Source: Clostridiales bacterium (GTDB lineage: Bacteria > Bacillota > Clostridia > Lachnospirales > Lachnospiraceae). Taken from it: a stretch of DNA of 64,000 bases. The stretch lies in assembly GCA_020859985.1 (NCBI GenBank), contig JAJBVD010000042.1, forward strand, positions 62,001 through 126,000. Direction: 5' to 3'. The notes under the pieces are model-generated. The model saw only the letters and a program-made list of their open reading frames with translations. It searched no databases and was not told the DNA's origin. Below are positions 18,028-27,471 of this stretch, piece by piece (position 1 is the first letter of the stretch; each line of letters starts with the position of its first letter). A program made the translations under genes and the position numbers.

Positions 18028-18128
18028 ACTGACTTATCGGTTCCGAGTGCGCAAGCGCCCGTCTACGCTCCGCTTCGGTCGGCGCTAAACGGACATCCAC
18101 TGGATGTCCAGCGCCCTTCCGATAAGTC
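18028..18128. repeat. GC-rich palindromic repeat, family 2, copy 1
   Basis: The outer arms are GACTTATCGG (18028-18037) and CCGATAAGTC (18119-18128), a 10-bp inverted pair. Inside is the core GGCGCT, GGACATCC, ACT, GGATGTCC, AGCGCC (18081-18115), which folds into a long hairpin. The flank CTACGCTCCGCTTCGGTC is shared with the other copies at 26880-27011 and about 57022-57078. It lies between the divergent 17960 and 18333 genes. Confidence 0.8.
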
Positions 18129-18224
18129 ATATTATAACAAATTTTCATTGGTCTGCAATCGGAAGATTCCCGTTTTCTTTCATTGTTTTTTGAAAAAAGA
18201 ATAGCTTTTCATCTGCACAGGTTG

Positions 18225-18230
18225 TATAAT
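18225..18230 (+). promoter_or_regulatory. Possible -10 element for pyrG
   Basis: TATAAT, about 105 nt upstream of the pyrG start. No good -35 hexamer is visible at 16-18 nt. The transcript leader would then contain palindromic repeat copy 8. No GGGC start of the kind used in Bacillus pyrG attenuation is evident. Confidence 0.4.
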
Positions 18231-18254
18231 GTGGTATGTTGTTCAAAAATCATC

Positions 18255-18281
18255 GTAGCTGTGAAAATACTGAACAGCTAC
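18255..18281. repeat. 27-nt palindromic repeat, copy 8 (compensated stem)
   Basis: Arms GTAGCTGT and ACAGCTAC. A to G in one arm and T to C in the other keep the stem fully paired, an independent covariation from copy 4. It sits in the leader of pyrG, 51 nt before the start codon. Confidence 0.88.
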
Positions 18282-18332
18282 AAATTATTCAGAAAGCAGT
18301 ATCCACAGTTTTATACCCACCAGGAGGAGAAC

Positions 18333-19949
18333 ATGGCAGTAAAATACGTTTTTGTCACCGGCGGCGTCGTTTCCGGACTTGGAAAAGGCATTACCGCAGC
18401 GTCCCTCGGCCGTCTTTTGAAGGCCAGAGGCTACAAAGTTACCATGCAGAAGCTTGACCCCTATATCAATATCGATCCCGGCACGATGAACCCGATCCAG
18501 CACGGCGAAGTGTTCGTCACGGACGACGGAGCGGAGACGGATCTCGACCTGGGACATTATGAGCGTTTTATTGATGAAAGCCTGAATAAAAATTCTAACG
18601 TTACGACTGGTAAGATTTACTGGACAGTTCTTCAGAAAGAACGCCGCGGCGACTACGGCGGAGGTACAGTTCAGGTCATCCCGCATATTACAAATGAGAT
18701 TAAGAGCCGCTTTTTCCGCGACTATACGACCGACGAAACGCAGATTGCGATCATCGAGGTCGGCGGCACAGTCGGCGATATCGAAAGCCAGCCGTTTCTG
18801 GAAGCGATTCGGCAGTTTCAGCATGAGGTGGGACATGAGAACGCCATTCTGATCCACGTCACACTGATCCCTTACTTACGCGCTTCGGGCGAGATGAAGA
18901 CCAAGCCGACTCAGGCCAGCGTCAAGCAGCTGCAGGGTATGGGTATCTGGCCGGACGTCATCGTCTGCCGCTCCGAACACCCTATGAGCAAGCAGATCAA
19001 GGACAAGATTGCTCTGTTCTGTAACGTTCCGAGCACGCATGTTCTTCAGAATCTGGATGTGGAATATCTGTATGAAGCACCGCTCGCGATGGAAGAAGAG
19101 CAGCTGGCACAGGTAGCCTGTGAATGCCTGCATCTTGACTGTCCGGAACCGGATCTTACTGACTGGAAAGAGATGGTGAACGCTCTGTGCACACCTACTC
19201 ATGAAGTAGAAATTGCTCTGGTCGGTAAATATATCCAGCTTCATGACGCATATATCAGCGTTGTCGAAGCTCTTAAGCACGGCGGCATCGCAACACATGC
19301 TACCGTCAATATCCGTTGGATCAATTCCGAGGATGTTACCCGTGAAAACGCCGACGAGCTGCTTGCCGGTGCGGACGGCATCCTTGTACCGGGCGGCTTT
19401 GGAGACCGCGGCATCGAGGGAAAGATTGAAGCTATCCGCTACGCCCGCATGAACAAAATCCCCTATCTCGGCCTTTGCCTTGGCCTGCAGCTGGCGATCG
19501 TGGAATACGCGCGCAATGTCATCGGTCTGGATGGCGCACACAGCATCGAGCTGGATCCGCAGACCAAATATCCAGTCATCGCACTGATGCCGGATCAGAA
19601 CGGTGTAGAAGACATCGGAGGCACACTCCGCCTTGGCTCCTATCCCTGTGTATTGGATACAACGACCAAAGCCTACGAGCTCTACGGCACCGAGGAGATT
19701 CATGAGCGCCATCGCCATCGCTATGAGGTGAACAACGATTTCCGCCAGATTCTTGAGCAGAATGGCATGACTCTCTCCGGTCTCTCACCGGATCGCCGCA
19801 TCGTCGAGATGATTGAGTTGAAGGATCACCCGTTCTTCCTCGCAACACAGGCTCATCCGGAATTCAAGTCGCGTCCAAACCGTCCGCATCCACTGTTCCG
19901 CGGATTCATCGAGGCGGCTGATGAGCAGCACAAAAAAGTAAATAGATAG
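18333..19949 (+). CDS. pyrG: CTP synthase
   Basis: 538 residues from the ATG at 18333, which follows AGGAGG. Codons upstream in the same frame only translate the palindromic repeat. The N-terminal synthetase domain ([19 protein letters not shown]) binds ATP and UTP. The C-terminal class I glutaminase has the nucleophile elbow GLCLGLQ and the PGGFGDRG oxyanion region. It converts UTP, ATP and glutamine to CTP, the last step of pyrimidine nucleotide synthesis. Length is normal. Confidence 0.98.
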   Translation: MAVKYVFVTGGVVSGLGKGITAASLGRLLKARGYKVTMQKLDPYINIDPGTMNPIQHGEVFVTDDGAETDLDLGHYERFIDESLNKNSNVTTGKIYWTVLQKERRGDYGGGTVQVIPHITNEIKSRFFRDYTTDETQIAIIEVGGTVGDIESQPFLEAIRQFQHEVGHENAILIHVTLIPYLRASGEMKTKPTQASVKQLQGMGIWPDVIVCRSEHPMSKQIKDKIALFCNVPSTHVLQNLDVEYLYEAPLAMEEEQLAQVACECLHLDCPEPDLTDWKEMVNALCTPTHEVEIALVGKYIQLHDAYISVVEALKHGGIATHATVNIRWINSEDVTRENADELLAGADGILVPGGFGDRGIEGKIEAIRYARMNKIPYLGLCLGLQLAIVEYARNVIGLDGAHSIELDPQTKYPVIALMPDQNGVEDIGGTLRLGSYPCVLDTTTKAYELYGTEEIHERHRHRYEVNNDFRQILEQNGMTLSGLSPDRRIVEMIELKDHPFFLATQAHPEFKSRPNRPHPLFRGFIEAADEQHKKVNR

Positions 19950-19976
19950 TTTTTAACAGTACTCCTTACATGCACG

Positions 19977-20032
19977 CGGCTGCGTCCGGCAACTACCGAA
20001 AAATACTTCTTGCGGCCCGTGCCGTGCGCATA
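19977..20032. repeat. GC-rich repeat GGCTGCGTCCGGC, copy 2
   Basis: GCGGCTGCGTCCGGC, then ACTACCGAAAAATAC, and an end with GCGCATA, related to 14287-14338. It sits between the pyrG stop and the shared terminator. Confidence 0.55.
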
Positions 20033-20038
20033 AAAAAA

Positions 20039-20076
20039 CATCCCCACAGCCAGACTTTACAAAGGCTGTAGGGATG
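20039..20076. terminator. Bidirectional terminator between pyrG and araA
   Basis: Arms CATCCCCACAGCC (20039-20051) and GGCTGTAGGGATG (20064-20076), a 13-nt stem with one G-T type mismatch. The minus side is followed by seven T and the plus side by TTTT. It serves convergent pyrG and araA. Confidence 0.88.
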
Positions 20077-20084
20077 TTTTCATT

Positions 20085-21581
20085 TTATCTAAAGTATACG
20101 GAATTCCAGCGCAGCTCGTTCTTAAAATTCCGGATGGTGGTATCTTTGTCGATCACGACCGTTTCGATACCCATTGCAGCACCCCAATCGACCATCTGAT
20201 CTACCGTAAGGTCATAGGAGAACGCAGTATGATGAGCACCGCCTGCCAAAATCCATGCCTCTGCACCTGTCGCCAGATCCGGCTGCGGCGTCCAGAACGC
20301 AGTCGCCACCGGAAGCTTCGGCATCGGCTTCTCCGTCTTCTTGCAGTCTACCGCATTGATAATCAAACGGAAACGATTGCCAAGATCGATCAGAGAAGTC
20401 GCCACGCCCGGTCCCTCTTTTGCTGTAAATACAAGACGCGCCGGATCTTCTCTGTCGCCCATGGAAAGCGGATTGACCTTAATGCTGATCGGACCGTCTG
20501 CGATAGACGGGCAAACCTCCAGCATATGCGCTTCCAGAATTCCTTCTTTGCCCGGAATGAGATTATAAGTATAATCCTCCATAAAAGAAGTACCCTTCGC
20601 ATTCGGCGTATTCTGTGCCATGATCTTCATCAACCGCACCATAGCAGCGGTCTTCCAGTCGCCTTCACCGCCGAAGCCGTAGCCCTTCTCCATCAGCCGC
20701 TGAATCGCAAGACCCGGAAGCTGCTTTAACGCGCCGAGATCACCAAAGTGTGTCACGATTGCCTGATAATCTTTTTCCTCCAGGAACCGTTCCAGACCAA
20801 GCTCAATCTGTGCCTGCACAGCCACATGTTTCCTGAATTCCGCTTCATCTCTTCCTTCAAGCAGAATCTCGTATTTGTCATAATATTCCTCTACCAATGC
20901 ATTCGTATCCGCTTCGGACACAGCCGCTACCGCTTCCGCAACCTCATTTACCGGATAAGCGTCGATCTCCCAGCCAAATTTGATCTGTGCTTCTACCTTG
21001 TCGCCTTCTGTAACGGCCACATTTCTCATGTTATCCGCCATACGCATCACACGGATATGGCTGCTCTCCATAATGCCGATCGCTGTGCGCATCCAGGACG
21101 CGATCTTCTCCTGAACGGCTTTGTCGTTCCAATGACCCACGATGATCTTGCGCTCAATGCCCATCCGGGTCACAATATGTCCATACTCGCGGTCGCCATG
21201 CGCGGACTGATTCTCGTTCATGAAATCCATATCAATGGTATCATACGGAATCTCTTCGTTGAACTGTGTATGCAGATGAAGCAGCGGCTTGCGGAACTCC
21301 TGCAGGCCGAGGATCCAGGACTTTGCCGGTGAAAACGTATGCATCCAGGTGATCACACCCGCGCATTCCTCGTCCGCGTTCGCTTCGTTGAAAGTCTTAC
21401 GAATCACCTCATTCGTGATCAAAGTCGGCTTCCACACAACCTCGTACGGAAGAACACCGGATTCGTTCAGCTTGCTGACAATAATCCTGGAATGCTCCGC
21501 TACTTTCGCGAGGCATTCATCTCCATACAGATCCTGAGAGCCGGTTGCAAACCAAAACTTGTAATTTTTTGCTGGTTTCAT
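20085..21581 (-). CDS. araA: L-arabinose isomerase
   Basis: 498 residues, full length for AraA. It converts L-arabinose to L-ribulose in the cytoplasm using a divalent metal. The family start (FWFATGSQDLYGDE) is present, as are the central HTQFNEEIP and NENQSAHGDREYG segments and metal-ligand regions (GFGGEGDWK, and the histidine in GGAHHTAF). It stands alone, without araB or araD nearby, with its own promoter-like sequence and a terminator. No operator for an arabinose regulator was recognised. Start ATG 21581 has GGGGAT at short spacing. Confidence 0.96.
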   Translation of the reverse strand: MKPAKNYKFWFATGSQDLYGDECLAKVAEHSRIIVSKLNESGVLPYEVVWKPTLITNEVIRKTFNEANADEECAGVITWMHTFSPAKSWILGLQEFRKPLLHLHTQFNEEIPYDTIDMDFMNENQSAHGDREYGHIVTRMGIERKIIVGHWNDKAVQEKIASWMRTAIGIMESSHIRVMRMADNMRNVAVTEGDKVEAQIKFGWEIDAYPVNEVAEAVAAVSEADTNALVEEYYDKYEILLEGRDEAEFRKHVAVQAQIELGLERFLEEKDYQAIVTHFGDLGALKQLPGLAIQRLMEKGYGFGGEGDWKTAAMVRLMKIMAQNTPNAKGTSFMEDYTYNLIPGKEGILEAHMLEVCPSIADGPISIKVNPLSMGDREDPARLVFTAKEGPGVATSLIDLGNRFRLIINAVDCKKTEKPMPKLPVATAFWTPQPDLATGAEAWILAGGAHHTAFSYDLTVDQMVDWGAAMGIETVVIDKDTTIRNFKNELRWNSVYFR

Positions 21582-21643
21582 AGCATATCCCCTTTCTTAA
21601 ATTCGTTTTTGATATTGTCCAGTTCCTTTACTTTCTGAATTTT

Positions 21644-21671
21644 ATTATAATGGATAATTATTTTTACGCAA
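21644..21671 (-). promoter_or_regulatory. Probable araA promoter
   Basis: On the minus strand TTGCGT (21671-21666), a 16-nt spacer and TATAAT (21649-21644), about 65 nt upstream of the araA start. No inverted repeat suggesting an operator overlaps it. Confidence 0.5.
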
Positions 21672-21702
21672 GAAAAAGTTTCGGAATTAATAATAGAATT
21701 GT

Positions 21703-24700
21703 TTACTTCGAAATCTTCACTTTCTTCTTGCTGCTCCACGCACTATAATAGGTTTTTCCATTTATCTTCTTATACGTGCGGACCCGCACATAATAGGTCT
21801 TGCCCTTTTTGAGCTTCGAAAGAACCTTGCTCACCTTTTTCGCGCCGGAAACTTTAACAGTCTTATTTCCGCTCTTGAAGGTTTTACTCGTGGAATACTG
21901 GATCTGATATCCAGTCACCTTCGTCGTCTTTTTCCACTTTACTGTAGCTTTTTTCGAAGAAGTATTCTTCACGCTGGAAAGTTTGGTTCCGGTCAGCCTT
22001 ACAATAGACGTCTCCGTAAAAGAGCCCGTAAGATTGCCCGAATAAGGTACTACCTTGTAGGTGTAAAGCGTTCCGTTCTTGCTCTTTACATTTTTATCCG
22101 TATAACTGACCGTCGCCCCGCTCGCGATCGTGGCGATTACCTGATAGCTGCCGGATGCAGTCCTGCGGGAAATATAATAACCGGATGCCCCCGTAACCGC
22201 GTCCCACTTTATAGTGATACCCTGGGACGTATTCGTCAGGCTGGATATTTTGCCGGCTGCAAGCTGCGTCGTTCCGGTATTGCTGCCGGATGCATTGCTT
22301 GAACCGCTTCCTGTCGTGCTGCTTCCCGTCGTGCTTCCCGAATCACTTCCCGTTGTTCCACTTCCCGACGTGTTGCCCGAATCACTTCCTGTCGTTCCAC
22401 TTCCCGTCGTGCTGCCCGAATCGCTTCCTGCCGTTCCACTTCCCGTCGTGCTGCCCGAATCACTTCCTGTTGTTCCGCTTCCCGTCGTGCTTCCCGAATC
22501 TCCTCCTGTTGAACCGCTTCCTGCTGTTCCGCTTCCCGACGTGCTGCCCGAATCACCTCCTGTTGTTCCGCTCCCTGCCGTTCCGCTCCCCGAAGAATCA
22601 TCAGAACTGTCGTCCGGAGAAGCAGCGGCTTCTGTAACAGTAATGTTCACAGTTATTCTGGCTGCATTGTAATTGTTATCTCCTGCCGCCGCTATGGTAA
22701 GAGTCGCATTTCCTTTATTAATACCCGTAATTACTCCGCTGCTCACTGTCGCCACAGATGAATCGCTGATTTCGTAGGTGATCGTTCCTGCCGCACTTAC
22801 GGTAAGAGAAACCGTCTTTCCTGCTTCTACAGATGGCGCTTCCGGGCTTACTGTTATCGTCTGATCTGCCTTGTTAATTGTAAACGCCGCCTCTAATGAA
22901 CCAGTATAGTTTCCTTTTCCTGTGATCATTACTTTTGCCGTGCCGGCATTTGTATTGTCCAAATACGCCACCGCGTAATCGCCGTCTTCAATCAGCGTCG
23001 TATTTCCAGTTTTCACCGTAACATCCGGTGTTTTAGCATCTCCATCGTAAGTGAAATTTGTATCCGAAACAGCCACTGTACTGCTCGAAATATCCGCCTG
23101 ATTGATACGGAATGTTTTTGTCACTGTCCCTGTATAATTACCCTTACCTGTCACAGTCACCGTCGCAGTGCCGACATCTATGTTGTTGGAATAAGATACT
23201 GTAAAATCTGTTTCCTCTGTCAGATCACTCGTCCCATCATTCACTGTCACAGCAAGGGTTTGCGCTGCTCCTGTATAGGTGCAGCTTGTCGCAGAAAGAG
23301 TTGTCGTATAGTACGAAATATCGTTGACATGGAATGTGTAGGATTTCGACAGATCCGGATTATACGTCGGATACACCGTGATCGTCGCCGTTCCCGGTCC
23401 CATCATAGTTAAAGTACCATACTTGTTTAAAGCATTCTGAGTCACGGAAACGATACTGTCATCAGAAGACTCCACCACATAATTTGTATCATAGGAAGTA
23501 ATCGTATCATTTCCTCCCGCTGTTGCTTCAGCCCAGTACTGCACCTGATCTCCTATCGTATAATTACTGCTGTAACTATTGCGATAAGAAGTTGAACTGG
23601 AGGTCGTATTTCTCCACCACATACCATACGCGGTAACTACGCCAACCTCCTTTGTACCACCGCAAACACTGCAGGTAATTGTTGTAACACCGTCCGTCAC
23701 TGTGCCTGCGGTATACTTATGTGCCGACACGGATTTCGACGTTGTCGCTCCGGTATCAGTCGTAACCGTATAAATAATATTCTCAGACGTCGTACATAAC
23801 CCATCCTCCGGATAGATTGCCGCTGTATGAGTCTTTGTATACGTCTCCCCGCAAGTACAGGTATAGGTAATATCCGCGCTGAGATAATCCGGCGCCCAGG
23901 ATATGGTTCCAATACTGTAATTATGTGTATGCCAATACTGATCCAGCTCAAAAAATGTAACCGTATAAGAAATTGTCTCCTCAAGCCCGGTAATCGTCAC
24001 ATCAAATACATCTCCATCGGAGTAGCTGATGCTGCTCGGGCGGAACACAATGTAGCCATTATCCTCACTCGCATAGAAATATCCATCATTCGAATTTTCT
24101 TCCGAAAAAGTCCACACAGTACCATCGCTCTCCCGGGTCATGGTAACCGTTACTGCGGACGAATCCGTCACGCTGATGCTTGAGACAGACCATGGCGTAG
24201 TACTCGCAAAATACTCCAGCGGCATCACCTGTGCCGGCCACGCAACCGCAGTCTCTGCTGCAGAAGAATTGCTGGAGTCAAACGCATACATGGCGGAATA
24301 CTTTCCGGTTTTTCCAAACGCCGTCTTTCCCATATAAGGATTTAAAATCCAGCGTCTGTGTCCAACTGCCTGAAGATTGCTTTCACTGCTGCTATCAGCC
24401 ATCCATCCGGTTACAATGGCTTTCGTAAGAGAACTGTAACCGCTGGCGATATTACTGCTGCTGCAGCCGGAATACGCAAGGCTGTAAAGGTCATCCGACA
24501 TATCTGACGGCTGTGTCGGATAATGAGTGAGACTTCCATTGACCGCATTCACCAGCGTCCCCGCCTGCACCATTTCTTCATGCGCTGTGTCCCAGGTCAG
24601 ATCCGCGGACAGACCAGCGATATAGCGAACATTATTCAGCATGGCCAAAGCATCCGCCTTTGAATCCTCACTCAGAGAACCGACGCTGTACGGCGCGGTC

Positions 24701-25143
24701 AGAACCGGCTCTTCCTCATAGGTTACCAGTTCGTTTATGCCTACGCCATTATTTTTCAAAAAGCTTACAATCTCTTCAACTGTATGCGACGCCACACCCA
24801 ATCCGCCCGCTGCTGAATCCGCTTCCTCTGAGATGATTGCCGCCTCATCTTCTTCCACACTGACAGCCGAAGGAACGTTTGCCTCATCAATCTCCGTGAT
24901 CTCTTCAATCACAAGCGTATCAGATGCCTCATCTTCCGACTGCAGATCTGCATCTCCTGCCTCCGCTTCGGATGATGTCTCATTTTCCGCTGCGTCTTCT
25001 GTGATGATCGCAATTTCCTCCGAATCCTCCGCGATCACAACAGCCTCTTCCACGTCACTCCCGTACACTGTAACCGCAGATGCCGTGACTACAGATGTCG
25101 CCAGCAATGCAGAAAGTGTCAAAACTGCCCATTTTCTTTTCAT
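21703..25143 (-). CDS. Large secreted CAP-domain surface protein with Ig-like and fibronectin type III modules
   Basis: 1146 residues. Order: signal peptide (WAVLTLSALLATSVVTASA), an acidic stretch to about residue 120, and a CAP/SCP-like domain (about 155-290; LNNVRYIAGLSADLTWD, then QAVGHRRWILNP). Next come Ig-like segments, two MBG-type repeats with a GKGNYTG signature (near 640-800), a Big_2-like domain, and a Ser/Gly/Thr/Asp linker of GSGTTGSDSGSTT units (about 860-960). Two fibronectin type III-like domains and a Lys-rich end close the protein. There is no LPXTG motif, so it may be secreted or held by its basic tail (KKKVKISK). CAP domains bind sterols, peptides or divalent ions; the role here is unknown. 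Confidence 0.85.
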   Translation of the reverse strand: MKRKWAVLTLSALLATSVVTASAVTVYGSDVEEAVVIAEDSEEIAIITEDAAENETSSEAEAGDADLQSEDEASDTLVIEEITEIDEANVPSAVSVEEDEAAIISEEADSAAGGLGVASHTVEEIVSFLKNNGVGINELVTYEEEPVLTAPYSVGSLSEDSKADALAMLNNVRYIAGLSADLTWDTAHEEMVQAGTLVNAVNGSLTHYPTQPSDMSDDLYSLAYSGCSSSNIASGYSSLTKAIVTGWMADSSSESNLQAVGHRRWILNPYMGKTAFGKTGKYSAMYAFDSSNSSAAETAVAWPAQVMPLEYFASTTPWSVSSISVTDSSAVTVTMTRESDGTVWTFSEENSNDGYFYASEDNGYIVFRPSSISYSDGDVFDVTITGLEETISYTVTFFELDQYWHTHNYSIGTISWAPDYLSADITYTCTCGETYTKTHTAAIYPEDGLCTTSENIIYTVTTDTGATTSKSVSAHKYTAGTVTDGVTTITCSVCGGTKEVGVVTAYGMWWRNTTSSSTSYRNSYSSNYTIGDQVQYWAEATAGGNDTITSYDTNYVVESSDDSIVSVTQNALNKYGTLTMMGPGTATITVYPTYNPDLSKSYTFHVNDISYYTTTLSATSCTYTGAAQTLAVTVNDGTSDLTEETDFTVSYSNNIDVGTATVTVTGKGNYTGTVTKTFRINQADISSSTVAVSDTNFTYDGDAKTPDVTVKTGNTTLIEDGDYAVAYLDNTNAGTAKVMITGKGNYTGSLEAAFTINKADQTITVSPEAPSVEAGKTVSLTVSAAGTITYEISDSSVATVSSGVITGINKGNATLTIAAAGDNNYNAARITVNITVTEAAASPDDSSDDSSGSGTAGSGTTGGDSGSTSGSGTAGSGSTGGDSGSTTGSGTTGSDSGSTTGSGTAGSDSGSTTGSGTTGSDSGNTSGSGTTGSDSGSTTGSSTTGSGSSNASGSNTGTTQLAAGKISSLTNTSQGITIKWDAVTGASGYYISRRTASGSYQVIATIASGATVSYTDKNVKSKNGTLYTYKVVPYSGNLTGSFTETSIVRLTGTKLSSVKNTSSKKATVKWKKTTKVTGYQIQYSTSKTFKSGNKTVKVSGAKKVSKVLSKLKKGKTYYVRVRTYKKINGKTYYSAWSSKKKVKISK

Positions 25144-25201
25144 ATCCTCGGCCCTCCCTTTTACTGAAAGAATCCACTTTGAAATGTGAATCCCCTGCTT
25201 A

Positions 25202-25447
25202 TTACCAGTTTTTCATAACCTCCAGCATCTCGCTCTCGTAGTCTCCAAAAAGATCCTCGTTGCGTCCGCCATGCCGCAGATTTGTTTCTACGCCGCGCCC
25301 GCCATCTTCAAATTCCCAGATATGATAGGCAAGACCGCGATATTCAAAATCTATGCTTCCGCAACCGTCCTCTTCCGAATAATTGTAATTCCAACCGCGT
25401 TCTTCTATGAAAGAACGCACTCTTGCTAATCGTGTCTCTTTCTCCAT
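25202..25447 (-). CDS. Small conserved-type protein of unknown function
   Basis: 81 residues from ATG 25447, preceded by GAGG; a TTG start 39 nt upstream has no SD. The protein is rich in Glu, Arg, Trp and Tyr (ERGWNYNYSEEDGCGSIDFEYRG, written here in two parts: ERGWNYNYSEEDG and CGSIDFEYRG). It has no signal peptide or membrane helix and is probably a small alpha/beta cytosolic protein. I do not recognise a named family. It stands alone upstream of the CAP protein in the same direction, 58 nt away. Confidence 0.6.
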   Translation of the reverse strand: MEKETRLARVRSFIEERGWNYNYSEEDGCGSIDFEYRGLAYHIWEFEDGGRGVETNLRHGGRNEDLFGDYESEMLEVMKNW

Positions 25448-25592
25448 AAAAATCCGTTCCTCTTTCTCGACATATTCTTCCTGCAATTTTTCATTATCTT
25501 TCTGTTCCCCTGCGCATCATTACGCATATTATAACCTTTTTTCCTTTTATTGAGAAGATAGCAACTGAAACAAATATCATCCATTCATAACG

Positions 25593-25618
25593 AAAAAGAG
25601 CCAACAGCGGCTCTTTTT
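25593..25618. terminator. Terminator downstream of the sirtuin operon
   Basis: AAAAAGAGCC (25593-25602), a 6-nt loop and GGCTCTTTTT (25609-25618), a perfect 10-bp stem with T-runs on both strands. Confidence 0.85.
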
Positions 25619-25669
25619 ATCTGGTTCATGTGGTTACGAAACTGTCATTTTATGAGAATCGCATTTTTA

Positions 25670-26590
25670 TTATAATTTTTTCAGCTTCTCTAATGCTTTG
25701 CTAATATCTTCATCAATGCAAATGGATTGCTCATTTATTTCTCGCGGACAGAATGCTTCGTTTTGATTAATGCAGGCATAGACCGCTTTCGGATTTTTTG
25801 CTGTCATACGCCAGAAGGGATACTTGATAATCACCGGGGTATTTGCGCCCACACCCAGTTCCAGAAACAGGACATGCATGTTTTCATGCCGTCGGATAAA
25901 CTCGTTGTACCGTTCGGCTGCTTTATGCCATCCCTCATCCTCTACAAACGTATCGTCGCAGCGCAGGTTCACATTCATCGGCGCGCCGCAGACCGGACAG
26001 TGCGGAATCAATTCCGAAGGGATCTTCATGTCCTTCTGCTCGGCAGCCATTTGTCTTACCGCTTCTTCGTTGTCGTAAGTTTTGTCATGGCAGGGCTTTG
26101 AGCACTGCCACAGACCATAGTCGCCCTGGGTGTAGAACAGTCGTTTTTTATCAAATCCGGCCAACTGGAACTGATGATCTACATTGGTGGTCAACACAAA
26201 ATAATCCTTATCCTTTACCAGCTCCAACAGGTCGGTATATGGTTTTCCGACACCGGCCTCATAGCGGTTGAGCAGAATATGCCGCGACCACCACGCCCAG
26301 TATTCCTCAAGCGTATCAAAAGGATAGAAGCCGCCGGAATACATATCGGTGATGCCATATTTCTGATGAAAATCCGCAAATATTTTTTCAAACCTCTCCC
26401 CGCTGTAGCTCATTCCTGCTGATGCGGACAGTCCGGCTCCCGCACCGATCACAATTGCATCCGCTGTCTCGATTTCTTTTTTCAGCAGTGCTGTTTTATC
26501 CGACGCCTTTGTATGCGTGGAAAATGCCTTGCTGAATGTTTCACCGAAGGATGTTCCGGTAGATTTGTAAGTCGTCGTCCTTAAAGACAT
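25670..26590 (-). CDS. SIR2 family protein, SirTM class (macrodomain-linked sirtuin)
   Basis: 306 residues. NAD-binding GAGAGLSASAGMS near residues 49-61, TTNVD around 145 and zinc cysteines CSKPC and CPVCG. The position of the canonical catalytic histidine reads YTQGDYG, with glutamine, as described for SirTM enzymes that ADP-ribosylate a lipoylated GcvH-like protein rather than deacetylate. The start overlaps the macrodomain gene by 50 nt; ATG 26590 has GAGGTGAT in front, so the two are coupled. The usual GcvH-L and LplA partner genes are not adjacent, so the substrate may be encoded elsewhere or differ. Confidence 0.88.
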   Translation of the reverse strand: MSLRTTTYKSTGTSFGETFSKAFSTHTKASDKTALLKKEIETADAIVIGAGAGLSASAGMSYSGERFEKIFADFHQKYGITDMYSGGFYPFDTLEEYWAWWSRHILLNRYEAGVGKPYTDLLELVKDKDYFVLTTNVDHQFQLAGFDKKRLFYTQGDYGLWQCSKPCHDKTYDNEEAVRQMAAEQKDMKIPSELIPHCPVCGAPMNVNLRCDDTFVEDEGWHKAAERYNEFIRRHENMHVLFLELGVGANTPVIIKYPFWRMTAKNPKAVYACINQNEAFCPREINEQSICIDEDISKALEKLKKL

Positions 26591-27443
26591 TGAGGATCAC
26601 CTCGATTTCACTATGCGTCTGTTCTTTATATTTCTTTACCGTTTTGACTGCGATCTGCGCCGCCCTTTCATTTGGAAAATGAAATTCTCCGGTGGAGATA
26701 CAGCAAAAGGCAATACTTCTGATGCCGTTCTGATCCGCAAGCTCCAGACAGGAGCGGTAACAGGAAGCAAGCAGTTCTTTGTCTCTTACCGTCAGCCGTC
26801 CGCTGACAATCGGCCCGACTGTGTGGATCACATAATCGCAGGGCAGATTAAACGCGGGCGTAATTTTTGCATCTCCGGTTCGAGCTTCGCCCCAACGCGA
26901 AGCGTTATCTAATTGGGCGAAGCGATCTGCCGCCGAACGTAGGTGAGGGCGCTGGACATCCAGTGGATGTCCGTTTAGCGCCGACCGAAGCGGAGCGGAG
27001 AGCGTTTCCATTTCCTCATGCCCCTGCTGTGCCATCAATTCGGCGCATGCAGCCCGAAGCTGCACACCTGCATAAGTATGAATCGCATTGTCAATGCATC
27101 CATGATTTGGGCAGAAGCAGCCAAGCATTTGAGAGTTAGCAGCATTCACGATCGCCCCGCATCGAAGCGTGGTAATGTCTCCCTGCCAGAGATAAATGCC
27201 GTCCTGCACCGGAGTGAGATCAGCAACATCTGTAATGCCTTTTTGCTGAAGCTCCTCCTGCAGATATTGATCCTGCACTTCCAGAAAATCCGAACTGACC
27301 AATTTGGGCATCCGTATATTGAACAGCGCACGCAGAAGCCGTTTCTGCTGCTGTTCATCTGCCGGAATTTCCATATCCCGGTACTGTTTTTCCTCAGAAA
27401 GAAGTTCCCCGATTAAATAAATCCTGCGTTCGTCCTGTGTCAT
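26541..27443 (-). CDS. Macrodomain ADP-ribosylhydrolase (zinc-macro type) with in-frame repeat insertion
   Basis: 300 residues. An N-terminal helical extension precedes the macrodomain: GAIVNAANSQMLGCFCPNHGCIDNAIHTYAGVQL, given as GAIVNAANSQMLGC then FCPNHGCIDNAIHTYAG, which holds the ribose-binding asparagines and the cysteine/histidine zinc ligands. CDYVIHTVGP and CISTGEFHFPNERAA follow. Between GHEE and TGDAKIT, contiguous in relatives, lie 44 extra residues encoded by a copy of a palindromic repeat (26880-27011). The enzyme would remove ADP-ribose added by the coupled SirTM. The insertion falls in a loop just before a conserved strand, so the fold may survive. Confidence 0.88.
   Translation of the reverse strand: MTQDERRIYLIGELLSEEKQYRDMEIPADEQQQKRLLRALFNIRMPKLVSSDFLEVQDQYLQEELQQKGITDVADLTPVQDGIYLWQGDITTLRCGAIVNAANSQMLGCFCPNHGCIDNAIHTYAGVQLRAACAELMAQQGHEEMETLSAPLRSALNGHPLDVQRPHLRSAADRFAQLDNASRWGEARTGDAKITPAFNLPCDYVIHTVGPIVSGRLTVRDKELLASCYRSCLELADQNGIRSIAFCCISTGEFHFPNERAAQIAVKTVKKYKEQTHSEIEVILNVFKDDDLQIYRNILR
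26880..27011. repeat. GC-rich palindromic repeat, family 2, copy 2, inserted in a coding region
   Basis: 132 nt, exactly 44 codons. It contains GGCGCT, GGACATCC, AGT, GGATGTCC and AGCGCC (26948-26982) plus the flank shared with 18028-18128. A second inverted pair, TTCGCCC and GGGCGAA, lies at the other end. It reads through without a stop in the macrodomain frame. Confidence 0.82.
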
Positions 27444-27471
27444 GGTTCCACACTGTCCCTCTCTTACAATC

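Noticed and set aside
18231-18332. Bacillus-type pyrG attenuator
   Set aside because: The leader does not begin with GGGC and has no classic terminator with a T-run before the start codon; the visible hairpin is the dispersed 27-nt repeat.
22214-22672. Pro/Leu/Val-rich repeats opposite the CAP protein, resembling a repeat protein or a CRISPR-like array
   Set aside because: They are the reverse of the GSGTTGSDSG linker. There are no spacers of unique sequence, so it is not CRISPR.
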